Assembly: GCF_007713685.1 (NCBI RefSeq)
Contig: NZ_VMRJ01000001.1
Coordinates: forward strand, 1,098,129 to 1,162,128
From: Hymenobacter setariae
GTDB lineage: Bacteria; Bacteroidota; Bacteroidia; Cytophagales; Hymenobacteraceae
DNA: 64,000 nt
Direction: 5' to 3'
Shown here: piece after piece, positions 48,345 through 56,264 of the stretch
Numbering within the stretch: the stretch's first letter is position 1
Layout: every line of letters begins with the position of its first letter
Notes under the pieces: generated by a model
The model's input: only the letters and a program-made list of their open reading frames with translations
What the model was told of the DNA's origin: nothing
Databases searched by the model: none
Translations under genes and position numbers: made by a program

Positions 48345-49865
48345 TTAGTTAGGCTGAGATACAGCGCGGAGTGCGTTTACGCGGCCATAGCCGTAGTACG
48401 GGTCGCGGCCCGGCTTGCCTAGGTCGTCGACTGAAGCACGCAAGGCAGCTTCTACGCGGGCGGGGTCCATGTCGCCCCCGTTTTTACCGATGAGGAGTGC
48501 GGCTACGCCGGTGGCGTGCGGTGCGGCCATGCTCGTGCCGGCCATCCAGGTATAGCCGCCTTGGCCAGCTGAGGAGACGCGGCCGGTGCTCAGCACCATA
48601 TCCAGGGCCCACACGTACTGGCGCTGGCCGCGGAAGGTCACAATCTCATTCGTAGGGTAAGCGAAATCGCCACCAGGCGCGGCAAACGTGATGGCCGGCG
48701 TGCCATAGTTGGAGTAAGAGGCAAAGCGGTCCAGATTGGCGGTGAGGGGCGCCAGGGCCCAGCCAATGGGCGCCGTGGCCGAGATGGAGATAACGCCCGT
48801 GGCATCGGCCGGAATGTGCGCTACCGACTTATCCTGGTTGCCGTTGTTGGCATCGTTGCCGGCCGAGGCAATCAGCGTAACGCCGTTTTTGGTGGCGTAG
48901 CTGGTGGCTTTGCTCAGGGCCACCAACAGTTCTTGGGTGGCTTTAGTGTCGTTTATAACATTGCCAGCGTCGTCGAGGTACTTGCCATTGCGCGGCACGG
49001 CGGCCCCTAGGCTCATGTTTACCACGTCGGCGTGCTGCTGCGTGGCGTAGAGGATGCCCTGGATGAGCCAAGAGAAAGAGCCCGAGCCCCCATCACCTAG
49101 TACCTTCACCAGCAATAGCTTGGCTTTGGGAGCAATACCGATAACTCCAATGCTATTATCGGCGGCGGCGATGGTGCCGGCCGTGTGCGTGCCGTGGCTA
49201 GAGCTCGTGGCCGGGCCCGAAAACTGCGCCGACTCGCCGGGCACAAAGGATATGCTGCCCACGATGTTATCTACTAGGTCGGGGTGCTTTAGCTCAAAGC
49301 CACCATCGAGGTCGGCCACCAACACGCCCTGGCCCTGGTTGCCCGTATTCCAAGCGGCTGGGGCCTGAATAGCAGTTGCGCCCCACTGCAAGGGAAAAAG
49401 CGGGTTGCTATCGCCGGTGCTGGGAGGGTTCACGTTGATGGAAGTTTCCTCCATCACGCGGTTAGGCTGCGGCTCAAAGCCTTGGTACGTAAAGTCGTGT
49501 ACCACCGAGCGCACGCCGGCAATCTTGGCAGCTTTGGCCGCAAAGTTGGGGTCGTCGGATGTAGCAACGGCCAGGCCCACTTCGCGCAGCTGGCTGGTTA
49601 CTTTGCCATTAGCAGCGGTGGCTTGGGCTTCGATATTGGCCGGAAGCTGGTCGCCAGTAGCAATAATGATGTATTGCTTAGAGCGCAGTACAAAACCGGG
49701 CGAGGCCTGGGCATCGCGCAGTAGGGCGTTGCTGCTGAGGCTAGCATCAACTCCGTTGTTAAGACCGGCCGTGGGCGATGGGTTCTCTTTGGTGCACCCA
49801 AAGGCGCTGAGCAGGCCTAGGCCCAGTAAGGGTAAAAACTTCCGGGAGGAAAACATTTGACTCAT
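48345..49865 (-). CDS. Secreted S8-family serine protease (subtilase) with I9 propeptide, lipoprotein
   Basis: About 506 residues. A lipobox cysteine is at residue 24 (LLSAFGC), followed by an I9-type propeptide (YIIIATGDQLPANIEAQATA) and the subtilisin domain. The catalytic aspartate is in VLVADLDGGFELKHPDL, the histidine in SSHGTHTAGTIAAADN and the serine in AGTSMAAPHATGVAALL; ISASAGNDANN-type oxyanion sequence is present as LIASAGNDANNG. It degrades protein at the cell surface. The frame opens at 49931 but the ATG at 49865 gives the lipoprotein signal. It is transcribed alone from an AT-rich upstream region. Confidence 0.95.
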   Translation of the reverse strand: MSQMFSSRKFLPLLGLGLLSAFGCTKENPSPTAGLNNGVDASLSSNALLRDAQASPGFVLRSKQYIIIATGDQLPANIEAQATAANGKVTSQLREVGLAVATSDDPNFAAKAAKIAGVRSVVHDFTYQGFEPQPNRVMEETSINVNPPSTGDSNPLFPLQWGATAIQAPAAWNTGNQGQGVLVADLDGGFELKHPDLVDNIVGSISFVPGESAQFSGPATSSSHGTHTAGTIAAADNSIGVIGIAPKAKLLLVKVLGDGGSGSFSWLIQGILYATQQHADVVNMSLGAAVPRNGKYLDDAGNVINDTKATQELLVALSKATSYATKNGVTLIASAGNDANNGNQDKSVAHIPADATGVISISATAPIGWALAPLTANLDRFASYSNYGTPAITFAAPGGDFAYPTNEIVTFRGQRQYVWALDMVLSTGRVSSAGQGGYTWMAGTSMAAPHATGVAALLIGKNGGDMDPARVEAALRASVDDLGKPGRDPYYGYGRVNALRAVSQPN

Positions 49866-50317
49866 ACTAACAGGAAAAGGATGGAGATAAGGGGACTGAT
49901 AGCCAAAGCGCTTAGCAGCATTGGCAACCAAATCTAATCTTCCTATTCTTATTATTTTACATTTTATTCACACAAAATGCATCTTTTAAGGGGTTTACCA
50001 TAATAATATTAATATTACTATGTATTTTTTAGCAGCTCCTTAAATCGTACTAGCTTAATTCTTGTCAGCCAGTTAGTAGCCGGTTGATTCGGTCACTGCT
50101 CACCCTAGTCCACCTAGCAATTATTTTTTGCTAGGCCTATTAGTCGCCTCTAAGATTTAGCAGGCTGCTTGGTGCCAGCCCGCCGCCAATGGCTTGGCCT
50201 GGGGCCTTAGTGCCTTTGCTCAGTGGTGATATTCCAGTAAAATGTTGCTTATTGCCTGCTGAGTGCGATTAGAATACTTCTGTTCGAGACCACTGCCTAT
50301 CTTCTCAACCAACCTAG
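49866..50317. other. AT-rich intergenic region with small hairpin
   Basis: 452 bp between the divergent S8 protease and M20 genes. The protease-side half (about 49930-50045) is strongly AT-rich with stretches such as AATAATATTAATATTAC and should contain the protease promoter. A perfect 8-bp stem hairpin CCTAGCAA...TTGCTAGG lies at 50113-50135 around TTATTTT. No protein-coding gene is convincing here; a small RNA is possible but unsupported. Confidence 0.55.
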
Positions 50318-51760
50318 ATGACAAAACTTTACTTATTAGGGCTACTTGGCACCGGGCTGCTGGCCTTGCGGCCTGCTACCCCTACCCCTCCGGTGGAACC
50401 GCTAAAAGCACAGGCCATTCAAGACCTACAGGCACACTATGCCGACTACCGGCAGTTGGCCCAGCGCATCTGGGGGTTTGCCGAAGTAGGCTATAAGGAA
50501 ACGCAGAGTTCGGCGCTCTTGCAAAAGACGCTGCGCGACCACGGCTTTGTGGTGCAGGCGGGCGTGGCGGGCATCCCCACTGCCTTTGTGGCTACATATG
50601 GCAGCGGGCAGCCAGTTATTGGGGTGCTAGCCGAGTACGATGCACTGCCGGGCCTAGCCCAGCAGGCAGTGGCGACTAAAACGCCCATTGCCGGCCAAGA
50701 TGCGGGCCACGGCTGCGGTCACAACCTATTTGGTACGGCGAGCGTGGCCACGGGGCTCGAACTACAAAAGCTGCTGAAGGAAGGCAAGCTGCACGGCACC
50801 GTGAAGGTGTATGGCTGCCCGGCCGAAGAAGGCGGCAGCGGCAAAGTGTATATGGTGCGCGAGGGCCTCTTCAACGGCGTAGACGCAGTAGTGCACTGGC
50901 ACCCAAGCAACAACAACGCCGCCATGACGGGCCAGTACATTGCCAATAAGTCGGCCAAATTTCGGTTTCACGGTGTGGCCGCGCACGCCGCTGCCTCGCC
51001 TGAGCGCGGCCGCAGTGCCCTAGATGGCGTGGAGGCGATGGATAATATGGTGAATATGATGCGCGAGCACGTGCCGCAAGAAACGCGCATTCACTACGTT
51101 ATCACGAGCGGCGGCAAAGCGCCCAACGTGGTGCCCGACTACGCCGAGGTGTATTACTACGTGCGCCACCCCGACCGGGCCGTGGTGCAGTCTGTATTTG
51201 AGCGTGTGGCCAAAGCCGCCGAAGGCGCCGCCCTAGGCACCGGCACCACCATGGACTATGAGATAATCGGGGGCACGCACGAGTTGCTGCTCAACGAAAC
51301 CCTGGCCCACGCCCTGCAAACCAACCTAGAGCAAGTAGGCGGCGTGAGCTACACGCCAGAAGAAATAGCCTTCGGCAAGCAGCTGCAAGAAACCCTAGGT
51401 GCAGCTGCGCCGCCCGTAACCCAAGCAGCGGAAATAGGGCCTTACAAACCGCGCGATGGCGGCGGCAGCAGCGACGTAGGCGACGTGAGCTACGTAGTGC
51501 CGACTGTGGGCCTCACAGCCGCCACCTGGATACCCGGTACGGCTGCCCACAGCTGGCAGGCTGTGGCGTGCAGTGGCAAGGAGATTGGTGCGAAAGGCAT
51601 GATGGTGGCCGCCAAAACCATGACACTCAGCGCCATTGACTTGTTTACCAATCCTGAGCTGCTAAATAAAGCCAAGGCCGAACTCAAGCAGAAAGTGGGC
51701 AGCTACGTGTACAAGCCTTTGCTCGGCGACCGCAAGCCGGCGCTCAATTACCGCGATTAA
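50318..51760 (+). CDS. M20-family amidohydrolase (AbgB-like)
   Basis: 480 residues with an N-terminal hydrophobic signal (LYLLGLLGTGLLALRPA). The M20 dinuclear metal site is visible as LAEYDALPGL, DAGHGCGHNLFG and CPAEEGGSGK; the lid domain begins around GVAAHAAASPERGRSALDGV. The pattern fits AbgB-type amidohydrolases that cleave p-aminobenzoyl-glutamate or related N-acyl amino acids. An additional C-terminal KPLLGDRKPALNYRD is seen in the exported Bacteroidota branch. It is followed after 15 bp by a peptide deformylase-like gene, and the two are probably co-transcribed. Confidence 0.92.
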   Translation: MTKLYLLGLLGTGLLALRPATPTPPVEPLKAQAIQDLQAHYADYRQLAQRIWGFAEVGYKETQSSALLQKTLRDHGFVVQAGVAGIPTAFVATYGSGQPVIGVLAEYDALPGLAQQAVATKTPIAGQDAGHGCGHNLFGTASVATGLELQKLLKEGKLHGTVKVYGCPAEEGGSGKVYMVREGLFNGVDAVVHWHPSNNNAAMTGQYIANKSAKFRFHGVAAHAAASPERGRSALDGVEAMDNMVNMMREHVPQETRIHYVITSGGKAPNVVPDYAEVYYYVRHPDRAVVQSVFERVAKAAEGAALGTGTTMDYEIIGGTHELLLNETLAHALQTNLEQVGGVSYTPEEIAFGKQLQETLGAAAPPVTQAAEIGPYKPRDGGGSSDVGDVSYVVPTVGLTAATWIPGTAAHSWQAVACSGKEIGAKGMMVAAKTMTLSAIDLFTNPELLNKAKAELKQKVGSYVYKPLLGDRKPALNYRD

Positions 51761-51775
51761 CAAGCGTTCTTCTGC

Positions 51776-52264
51776 ATGAAAACCCTGGCCGACTTGGTCC
51801 TGCTCGGCGACCCGCGCCTCTATGAAGTTTGCGAGCCTGTGACCGAGGCCGACCTGCCGCTAGTGGCTGGCTGGGTGGCCGACCTGCACCAGGTCATGCA
51901 GGAAGTGCGCGCCCGCTACGGCTTTGGGCGCGGCATTGCGGCCCCGCAGCTCGGCCTCATGAAGCGCCTAGTGTACTTGCACCTCGACGGCCGCTCTCAC
52001 GTGCTGCTCAACCCCGAGCTGAGCGAGTGCAGCCCAGCCATGTTTGAGCTGTGGGATGATTGCATGTGCTTTCCTAATCTCTTGGTGCGGGTGCAGCGGC
52101 ACGAAGCCGTGACCGTCACCTACCGCGACGCGCAGTGGCAGCCGCAACGCTGGCCCGTGCAAGGTGCCGTGGCCGAACTGCTACAGCACGAGTGCGACCA
52201 CCTAGATGGTATTCTGTGTACCATGCGAGCGCTGGATGCCCAGTCGTTTCGATGGCGGCCCTAG
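51776..52264 (+). CDS. Peptide deformylase-like protein with altered second motif
   Basis: 162 residues. Motif 1 (GRGIAAPQLG) and motif 3 (QHECDHLDG, two metal histidines and the catalytic glutamate) are intact. Motif 2, EGCLS in classical deformylases, reads DDCMCF here, keeping the metal-binding cysteine but changing the rest. Deformylases remove formyl from new proteins. This form looks like a second, diverged paralogue, and no fmt gene accompanies it. Activity on formyl-Met is uncertain; other small N-acyl substrates are possible, in line with the M20 amidohydrolase just upstream (15 bp). Confidence 0.85.
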   Translation: MKTLADLVLLGDPRLYEVCEPVTEADLPLVAGWVADLHQVMQEVRARYGFGRGIAAPQLGLMKRLVYLHLDGRSHVLLNPELSECSPAMFELWDDCMCFPNLLVRVQRHEAVTVTYRDAQWQPQRWPVQGAVAELLQHECDHLDGILCTMRALDAQSFRWRP

Positions 52265-52270
52265 GTTGTT

Positions 52271-52364
52271 CACCCTACCCCGACCCCTTCCCTCCGGGAG
52301 AGGAGAGCCTGACGTTTGCTATCGTCTGTCTGGCTCCCTCTCCCAGAGGGTAGAGGCTGGGGTA
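52271..52364. repeat. Intergenic inverted repeat, family E
   Basis: CCCTACCCCGACCCCTTCCC and CTCCGGGAGAGGAGAGCC pair imperfectly with GGCTCCCTCTCCCAGAGGG and TAGAGGCTGGGGTA, with a TGACGTTTGCT centre. It starts 7 bp past the deformylase-like stop and precedes the sigma factor gene. It has the pattern of the common CCCTCTCC-type Bacteroidota repeat. Only one copy in this window. Confidence 0.8.
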
Positions 52365-52473
52365 CCACAAGCGGCGAGTAATAAAATTTCTTTTTCCGCA
52401 GGCAACTCCTACCGCCTTTCTTGCATCTAGCGCCCCAAACCCTGTTGCCTCTGCCCTACCCTTACTTGAAAAC

Positions 52474-53040
52474 GTGACTGAGCCCGACCTCATTGCCGCC
52501 TGCCTGCAGGGCGACCCGCGCGCCCAGCGCCAGCTCTACAACCAGTTTGCGGGGCTGATGCTGACGGTGTGTCGCCGCTACCTCAAGCGCCAAGAAGATG
52601 CCGAAGAGGCGCTGCTGTTAGGCTTTGCCAAAGTATTCCGGGCGCTGCCCACGTTTCGGCAAGAGGGCAGCTTTGAGGGCTGGGTGCGGCGCATCATGGT
52701 AAACGAAGCGCTGATGGAACTGCGCCGTCGCGAGCCCATGCATTTGTCGTTTGAAGACTTTGCGCAGCCCGAAAACCTGGCCAGCACTCCCGCCACCGCC
52801 GACACCCAGCTGCAAGCCGAAGAGCTGCTAGCGCTGCTGCAAGAGCTCCCTACCGGCTACCGCACCGTGTTTAACCTCTACGCCTTAGAGGGCTACTCGC
52901 ACCCCGAAATTGCGGAAGCCCTAGGTATCACGGAGGGCACTAGCAAGTCGCAGCTCAGCAAGGCGCGGGCGCTGCTGCAGCGCCGCCTGAGTGGCGGCCG
53001 CGCGGCAGCGCAGACCAATCAGCCTGTTTATAGTTTATAA
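52474..53040 (+). CDS. ECF-type RNA polymerase sigma factor
   Basis: 188 residues. Region 2 is visible as DAEEALLLGFAKVFRALPTF with the FEGWVRRIMVNEALMELRR segment, region 4 as LPTGYRTVFNLYALEGYSHP and IAEALGITEGTSKSQLSKAR. The translation start is a GTG at 52474; there is no good ATG upstream in frame. It is followed after 21 bp by a single-pass membrane protein that fits an anti-sigma factor, then by an outer membrane barrel gene. The trio forms a likely cell-envelope stress circuit. Confidence 0.95.
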   Translation: MTEPDLIAACLQGDPRAQRQLYNQFAGLMLTVCRRYLKRQEDAEEALLLGFAKVFRALPTFRQEGSFEGWVRRIMVNEALMELRRREPMHLSFEDFAQPENLASTPATADTQLQAEELLALLQELPTGYRTVFNLYALEGYSHPEIAEALGITEGTSKSQLSKARALLQRRLSGGRAAAQTNQPVYSL

Positions 53041-53061
53041 CTTATTAGCCGCTCTATCCCG

Positions 53062-54111
53062 ATGAATCCCGAAGATATAGACGACCTATTTCGACAGAAA
53101 CTCGACGGCCACGACTCGCCGCCTGGCGATGACCTGTGGGCACGCCTGCAACTGCCTAGCCCTGCCCCTACAGAGCCGGCAGAAGTAGAGCCGCTCGACA
53201 CGCTGTTTCGGGCGGGCCTGCACGGGCACACTACCCCGCCGCGGCGCGAGCTGTGGGAGCGCCTCGAAGACGAGCACCTGCGCCCGCAGCCCCGCCGGCG
53301 GCGAGTGGCAGCCTGGTGGCAGTACTCGGCCGCGGCTGTGCTTTTGCTACTAGTGCTGGCGGGTGGCGCAGGCTTGTGGCGTGGCTCCTTCGGCGTCAAA
53401 GACGGTGGGCTAGCTACAATCCAGTCGCAAAACGGGTCGCTGTCGGAGCGCTCGGCACCTGCTAAAGAAAGTCTTTCAGCTCTTGCCGCCCAAGAGCAAA
53501 TGACTGCTACCCCAGGTGGCCCGGCAGCCGACCAAGCAGTAGCACAGGCAGCTACCGCAGCTCCGAAAAAAAACCAACAAATTTTTTCCGGCCAGGCAAC
53601 CGCCCCCCGCACTTCTACATCTAGCACCTCGATAGCCACCACTACCCGGCCGCGCCGCGCCGCTGCAGCCGACCGGGCAGTTGGTAGCCATCACCAGCAG
53701 CCGGACGCGGCCGCCGGGCAATTGGCCACCACCGGGAAGCGGCACCCGGCTAGCCAGTTCTTGACTACCCAACCAGTACCCGATAACCAAGCCACACTAC
53801 CCACCACCCACGCACCCGCCGCTACCCTAGCAGTGGCTTCTGCTACCACAGCTGAGCCCGAAATTATTGAAGTGGAGGTGCGGCGCGGCCCAGCGCCGGT
53901 TGCTGCAGCGCCACCGGTGGTGCTAGCAGTGGTCGAGTCTCAGCCCGCCCCCACCCGGCGGCGCCTGCGGCTCGGAGGCCTGCTGCGCCAAGCCGACCAC
54001 CTCGTGCACGGCGAGTCGGTGAACCTGGCGGAGGTTACCAGCCCAACCGAAACCGTGACCCTGCAAGCCCGCCTAGGTGGCCGAATGCTTTCGAAAACCA
54101 TCCGGCTCTAG
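53062..54111 (+). CDS. Probable anti-sigma factor, single-pass membrane protein
   Basis: 349 residues. The cytoplasmic N-terminus has two repeats of a short motif, DIDDLFRQKLDGHDSPPGDD/LWARL and PLDTLFRAGLHGHTTPPRRE/LWERL, typical of Bacteroidota proteins encoded after ECF sigma factors. One membrane segment (YSAAAVLLLLVLAGGAGLW) follows near residues 90-110, then a long periplasmic, Ala/Thr/Pro-rich, low-complexity region and a small C-terminal domain. It is expected to hold the sigma factor at the membrane. The low-complexity part is long compared with classical anti-sigma factors. Identification rests on gene order and topology, not a named domain. Confidence 0.8.
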   Translation: MNPEDIDDLFRQKLDGHDSPPGDDLWARLQLPSPAPTEPAEVEPLDTLFRAGLHGHTTPPRRELWERLEDEHLRPQPRRRRVAAWWQYSAAAVLLLLVLAGGAGLWRGSFGVKDGGLATIQSQNGSLSERSAPAKESLSALAAQEQMTATPGGPAADQAVAQAATAAPKKNQQIFSGQATAPRTSTSSTSIATTTRPRRAAAADRAVGSHHQQPDAAAGQLATTGKRHPASQFLTTQPVPDNQATLPTTHAPAATLAVASATTAEPEIIEVEVRRGPAPVAAAPPVVLAVVESQPAPTRRRLRLGGLLRQADHLVHGESVNLAEVTSPTETVTLQARLGGRMLSKTIRL

Positions 54112-54211
54112 GCCCCGCGCCTACGGGCCTTCCCTTTTCCAAAACTACTTTTCTACTTAAGCCCAGCATTGCTTGCGGGGCTGTACCTCACCCTCTTGCC
54201 TTTTTTTCACC

Positions 54212-55351
54212 ATGAAACCTACTATTTTTTCTGCTGCTTTGCTGGCGCTATTTGCCGCCGCTGCCACTGGTGCTCAGGCCCGTATGCTGGCCGCACCGCC
54301 CACCGACACCATTGTGGTGCGCCTGCCCAACAAAGCCACCATGACGCTGGTGGTACGCGATGCCCAGCAGCTGCGCCAGTTGCCACAGTACCACCTCGAC
54401 TCGCTGGTGGCGCGGCTGGGCACCTACATCAAGCGGGCCGATGAGGCGGCCAAGGGAGCCAAAACCGACCGCGTCACGATGGAATTCTTCCCCAACCAAG
54501 ACGCCCCCGGCCAAAACCTGCCCGAGCAAATTCGCATCACCACCCACAAGTCGGCCAACCGTGCCTACGGCCCTAGCAACAAGGTAGAGGTGCTGCTGGA
54601 GAAGAAGTTCGGCATGGTGGTGAACATCGACCGCAAGAACAACGACCAGCCCCGCGCTGCCGCCAGCCGCGCCGACCGCCAGGCGCACCGCGACTCGCTG
54701 CGCCTAGCGCACATCGAGAACAAGTCGTTTTCGTCGGACTTCGTTTTTGACCTAGGCCTAAACGCCTTGACTAATAAGTCGAACTCTGCGCCTGCTTCGC
54801 AGCGGCCCGAACTGCGGACCCTAGGCTCGCGCTACGTCAACCTTGGCATCAGCTACAAGCAGCGGCTGGGTGGCAAGCGTAGCCCACTCTATCTGGCCGC
54901 GGGCCCCGAGTTTGCCTTCAACAACTACATGCTGGAAGGCAATAATAAATGGATTAACCAGAATGGCCTTACCTCGGTGGTGCCCGAAACCAACGGCCGC
55001 CAGTACCAGAAAACCAAGCTGGCTACCTCCACTTTCACCATCCCGCTCATGCTAGAGCTCAAGCTGCGCGATGACCACCACCGCCGCACGCTCACGCTGG
55101 GCGCGGGGGGCTTTGTGGGCTACCGCCTTGCCAGCTGGACCAAGCTTAAGTACTTTGAGGAAGGCAGCATGTACAAAGACAAAGACCACGGCTCCTTCAA
55201 TCTCAACGATTGGCAGTATGGCTTACAAGGCGTGATTGGCTTTAAGTCGCTGACTTTCTTTGCCAAATACAATCTCAACGACCTTTTTAAAGAAAACCAG
55301 GGCCCGCAGGCCCAAACCCTGAGCTTCGGCCTGCGGCTGTCAGGCAAATAA
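54212..55351 (+). CDS. Outer membrane beta-barrel protein (PorT-like)
   Basis: About 379 residues. The signal peptide (MKPTIFSAALLALFAAAATG) is followed by a periplasmic domain of roughly 150 residues, then an eight-strand-type barrel of the OMP_b-brl_2/PorT class (SRYVNLGISYKQRLGGKRSP, FNNYMLEGNNKWINQNGLTS) ending in LSFGLRLSGK. The frame opens at 54173, but the ATG at 54212 gives the signal. It is the third gene of the sigma/anti-sigma unit (100 bp gap) and may be the envelope component that the circuit responds to or builds. Function within the envelope is unknown. Confidence 0.85.
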   Translation: MKPTIFSAALLALFAAAATGAQARMLAAPPTDTIVVRLPNKATMTLVVRDAQQLRQLPQYHLDSLVARLGTYIKRADEAAKGAKTDRVTMEFFPNQDAPGQNLPEQIRITTHKSANRAYGPSNKVEVLLEKKFGMVVNIDRKNNDQPRAAASRADRQAHRDSLRLAHIENKSFSSDFVFDLGLNALTNKSNSAPASQRPELRTLGSRYVNLGISYKQRLGGKRSPLYLAAGPEFAFNNYMLEGNNKWINQNGLTSVVPETNGRQYQKTKLATSTFTIPLMLELKLRDDHHRRTLTLGAGGFVGYRLASWTKLKYFEEGSMYKDKDHGSFNLNDWQYGLQGVIGFKSLTFFAKYNLNDLFKENQGPQAQTLSFGLRLSGK

Positions 55352-55364
55352 AGCCATTTTATCG

Positions 55365-55467
55365 CGTGTCCTTGCGCGGAGACAAGACGAAATAATCGTA
55401 TCAGAAAGGAACCTAGGCAGGCCCTTACTGGTGCAATTGCTTTGTCTTGCCTCCGTGCAAGGACACG
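55365..55467. repeat. Long intergenic inverted repeat, diverged family A copy 3
   Basis: Outer perfect 11-bp arms CGTGTCCTTGC (55365-55375) and GCAAGGACACG (55457-55467). Inner parts, GACAAGACGAAATAATCG and CAATTGCTTTGTCTTGCC, pair imperfectly and match family A position by position, including the central AACCTAGGCAGG. It lies between the barrel gene and the convergent methyltransferase gene. Confidence 0.8.
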
Positions 55468-55496
55468 TATTTTAGGAAGAGCAGCGCGCTTGCGCT

Positions 55497-56264
55497 TTAC
55501 AAATTCCGAAAAAAGTTATCGAGCAAAATGGCGGCTGATACGGCTACGTTGAGGCTTTCGGCACGGCCGCCGGGGCCGTGCGGAATGTGCAGCCGCCGCG
55601 TGAGCTGCGCCGCTACGTCGGGGCTGAGGCCGTGGCTTTCGCTGCCCATCACGAGCACGCCGGTGGGCTGCAGAGTGAGGTGGTGCACGTTGTCGCCTTC
55701 GAGGTCGGCGCCGTAGATGCCGACTTCTGGGGGCAGCGTGCCTAGCCAGGCCCCCAGGTCGCGGTCGGCCCACACGGGCACCCGGCCGAAGGCGCCCATG
55801 CTGGCGGCCACGGCTTTGGGGTTGTAGGGGTCGGCGCAGTTTTCGCTCAGCACCAGGCCGGGCAGGCCGTACCAGTCGGCCAGGCGCCACAGGGTGCCTA
55901 GGTTGCCGGGGTCGGCCACGTTGTCGAGGGCCAGCACGAGGCGGCTAGCGGGCAGGGCGGCGGGCAGCGGTGGCTGGGACGGCTGCGATACTACGGCCAG
56001 CGCGGCAGCGTTGGTTTGCAGGGTGCCGAGCTGGGTTAGCTCGTCTTCGGAGGCCAGGTGCAGGGGCACGCCGGGCGGCAGCGCACGGCTGGCGGCCAGC
56101 TGCTCGGCAAAGGCGGTAGTAGCCACTACGTGCTCGATGCCAAGGCTGGAGCTTAGCAGTTCTAGCACGCTTTTAGCACCTTCAACCAGGAAGGCGGCGT
56201 GGCGTTGCCGATATTTGCGCTGATGCAGCGCCCGGATGTATTTGGCGAGGGCTTTAGATACCAT
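55497..56264 (-). CDS. TrmH/SpoU-family RNA 2'-O-methyltransferase
   Basis: 255 residues. An N-terminal substrate-binding domain (KALAKYIRALHQRKYRQRHA) precedes the SPOUT knot domain with the three motifs: LDNVADPGNLGTLWRLADWY, VLVMGSESHGLSPDV and IPHGPGGRAESLNVAVSAAI. SAM binds in the knot and the asparagine/arginine in motif 1 act on rRNA or tRNA. Target (23S rRNA as in RlmB, or tRNA) cannot be told. The initiating ATG (minus strand, 56264-56262) shares one base with the TTG start of the divergent TamL gene at 56264, leaving no intergenic DNA between the two genes. Confidence 0.93.
   Translation of the reverse strand: MVSKALAKYIRALHQRKYRQRHAAFLVEGAKSVLELLSSSLGIEHVVATTAFAEQLAASRALPPGVPLHLASEDELTQLGTLQTNAAALAVVSQPSQPPLPAALPASRLVLALDNVADPGNLGTLWRLADWYGLPGLVLSENCADPYNPKAVAASMGAFGRVPVWADRDLGAWLGTLPPEVGIYGADLEGDNVHHLTLQPTGVLVMGSESHGLSPDVAAQLTRRLHIPHGPGGRAESLNVAVSAAILLDNFFRNL

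Noticed and set aside
7473..55467. Possible CRISPR arrays from repeated GTCATTGCG and GTCATGCTG words
   Set aside because: The words occur as inverted pairs at single places, not as regularly spaced direct repeats, and no cas gene is present.
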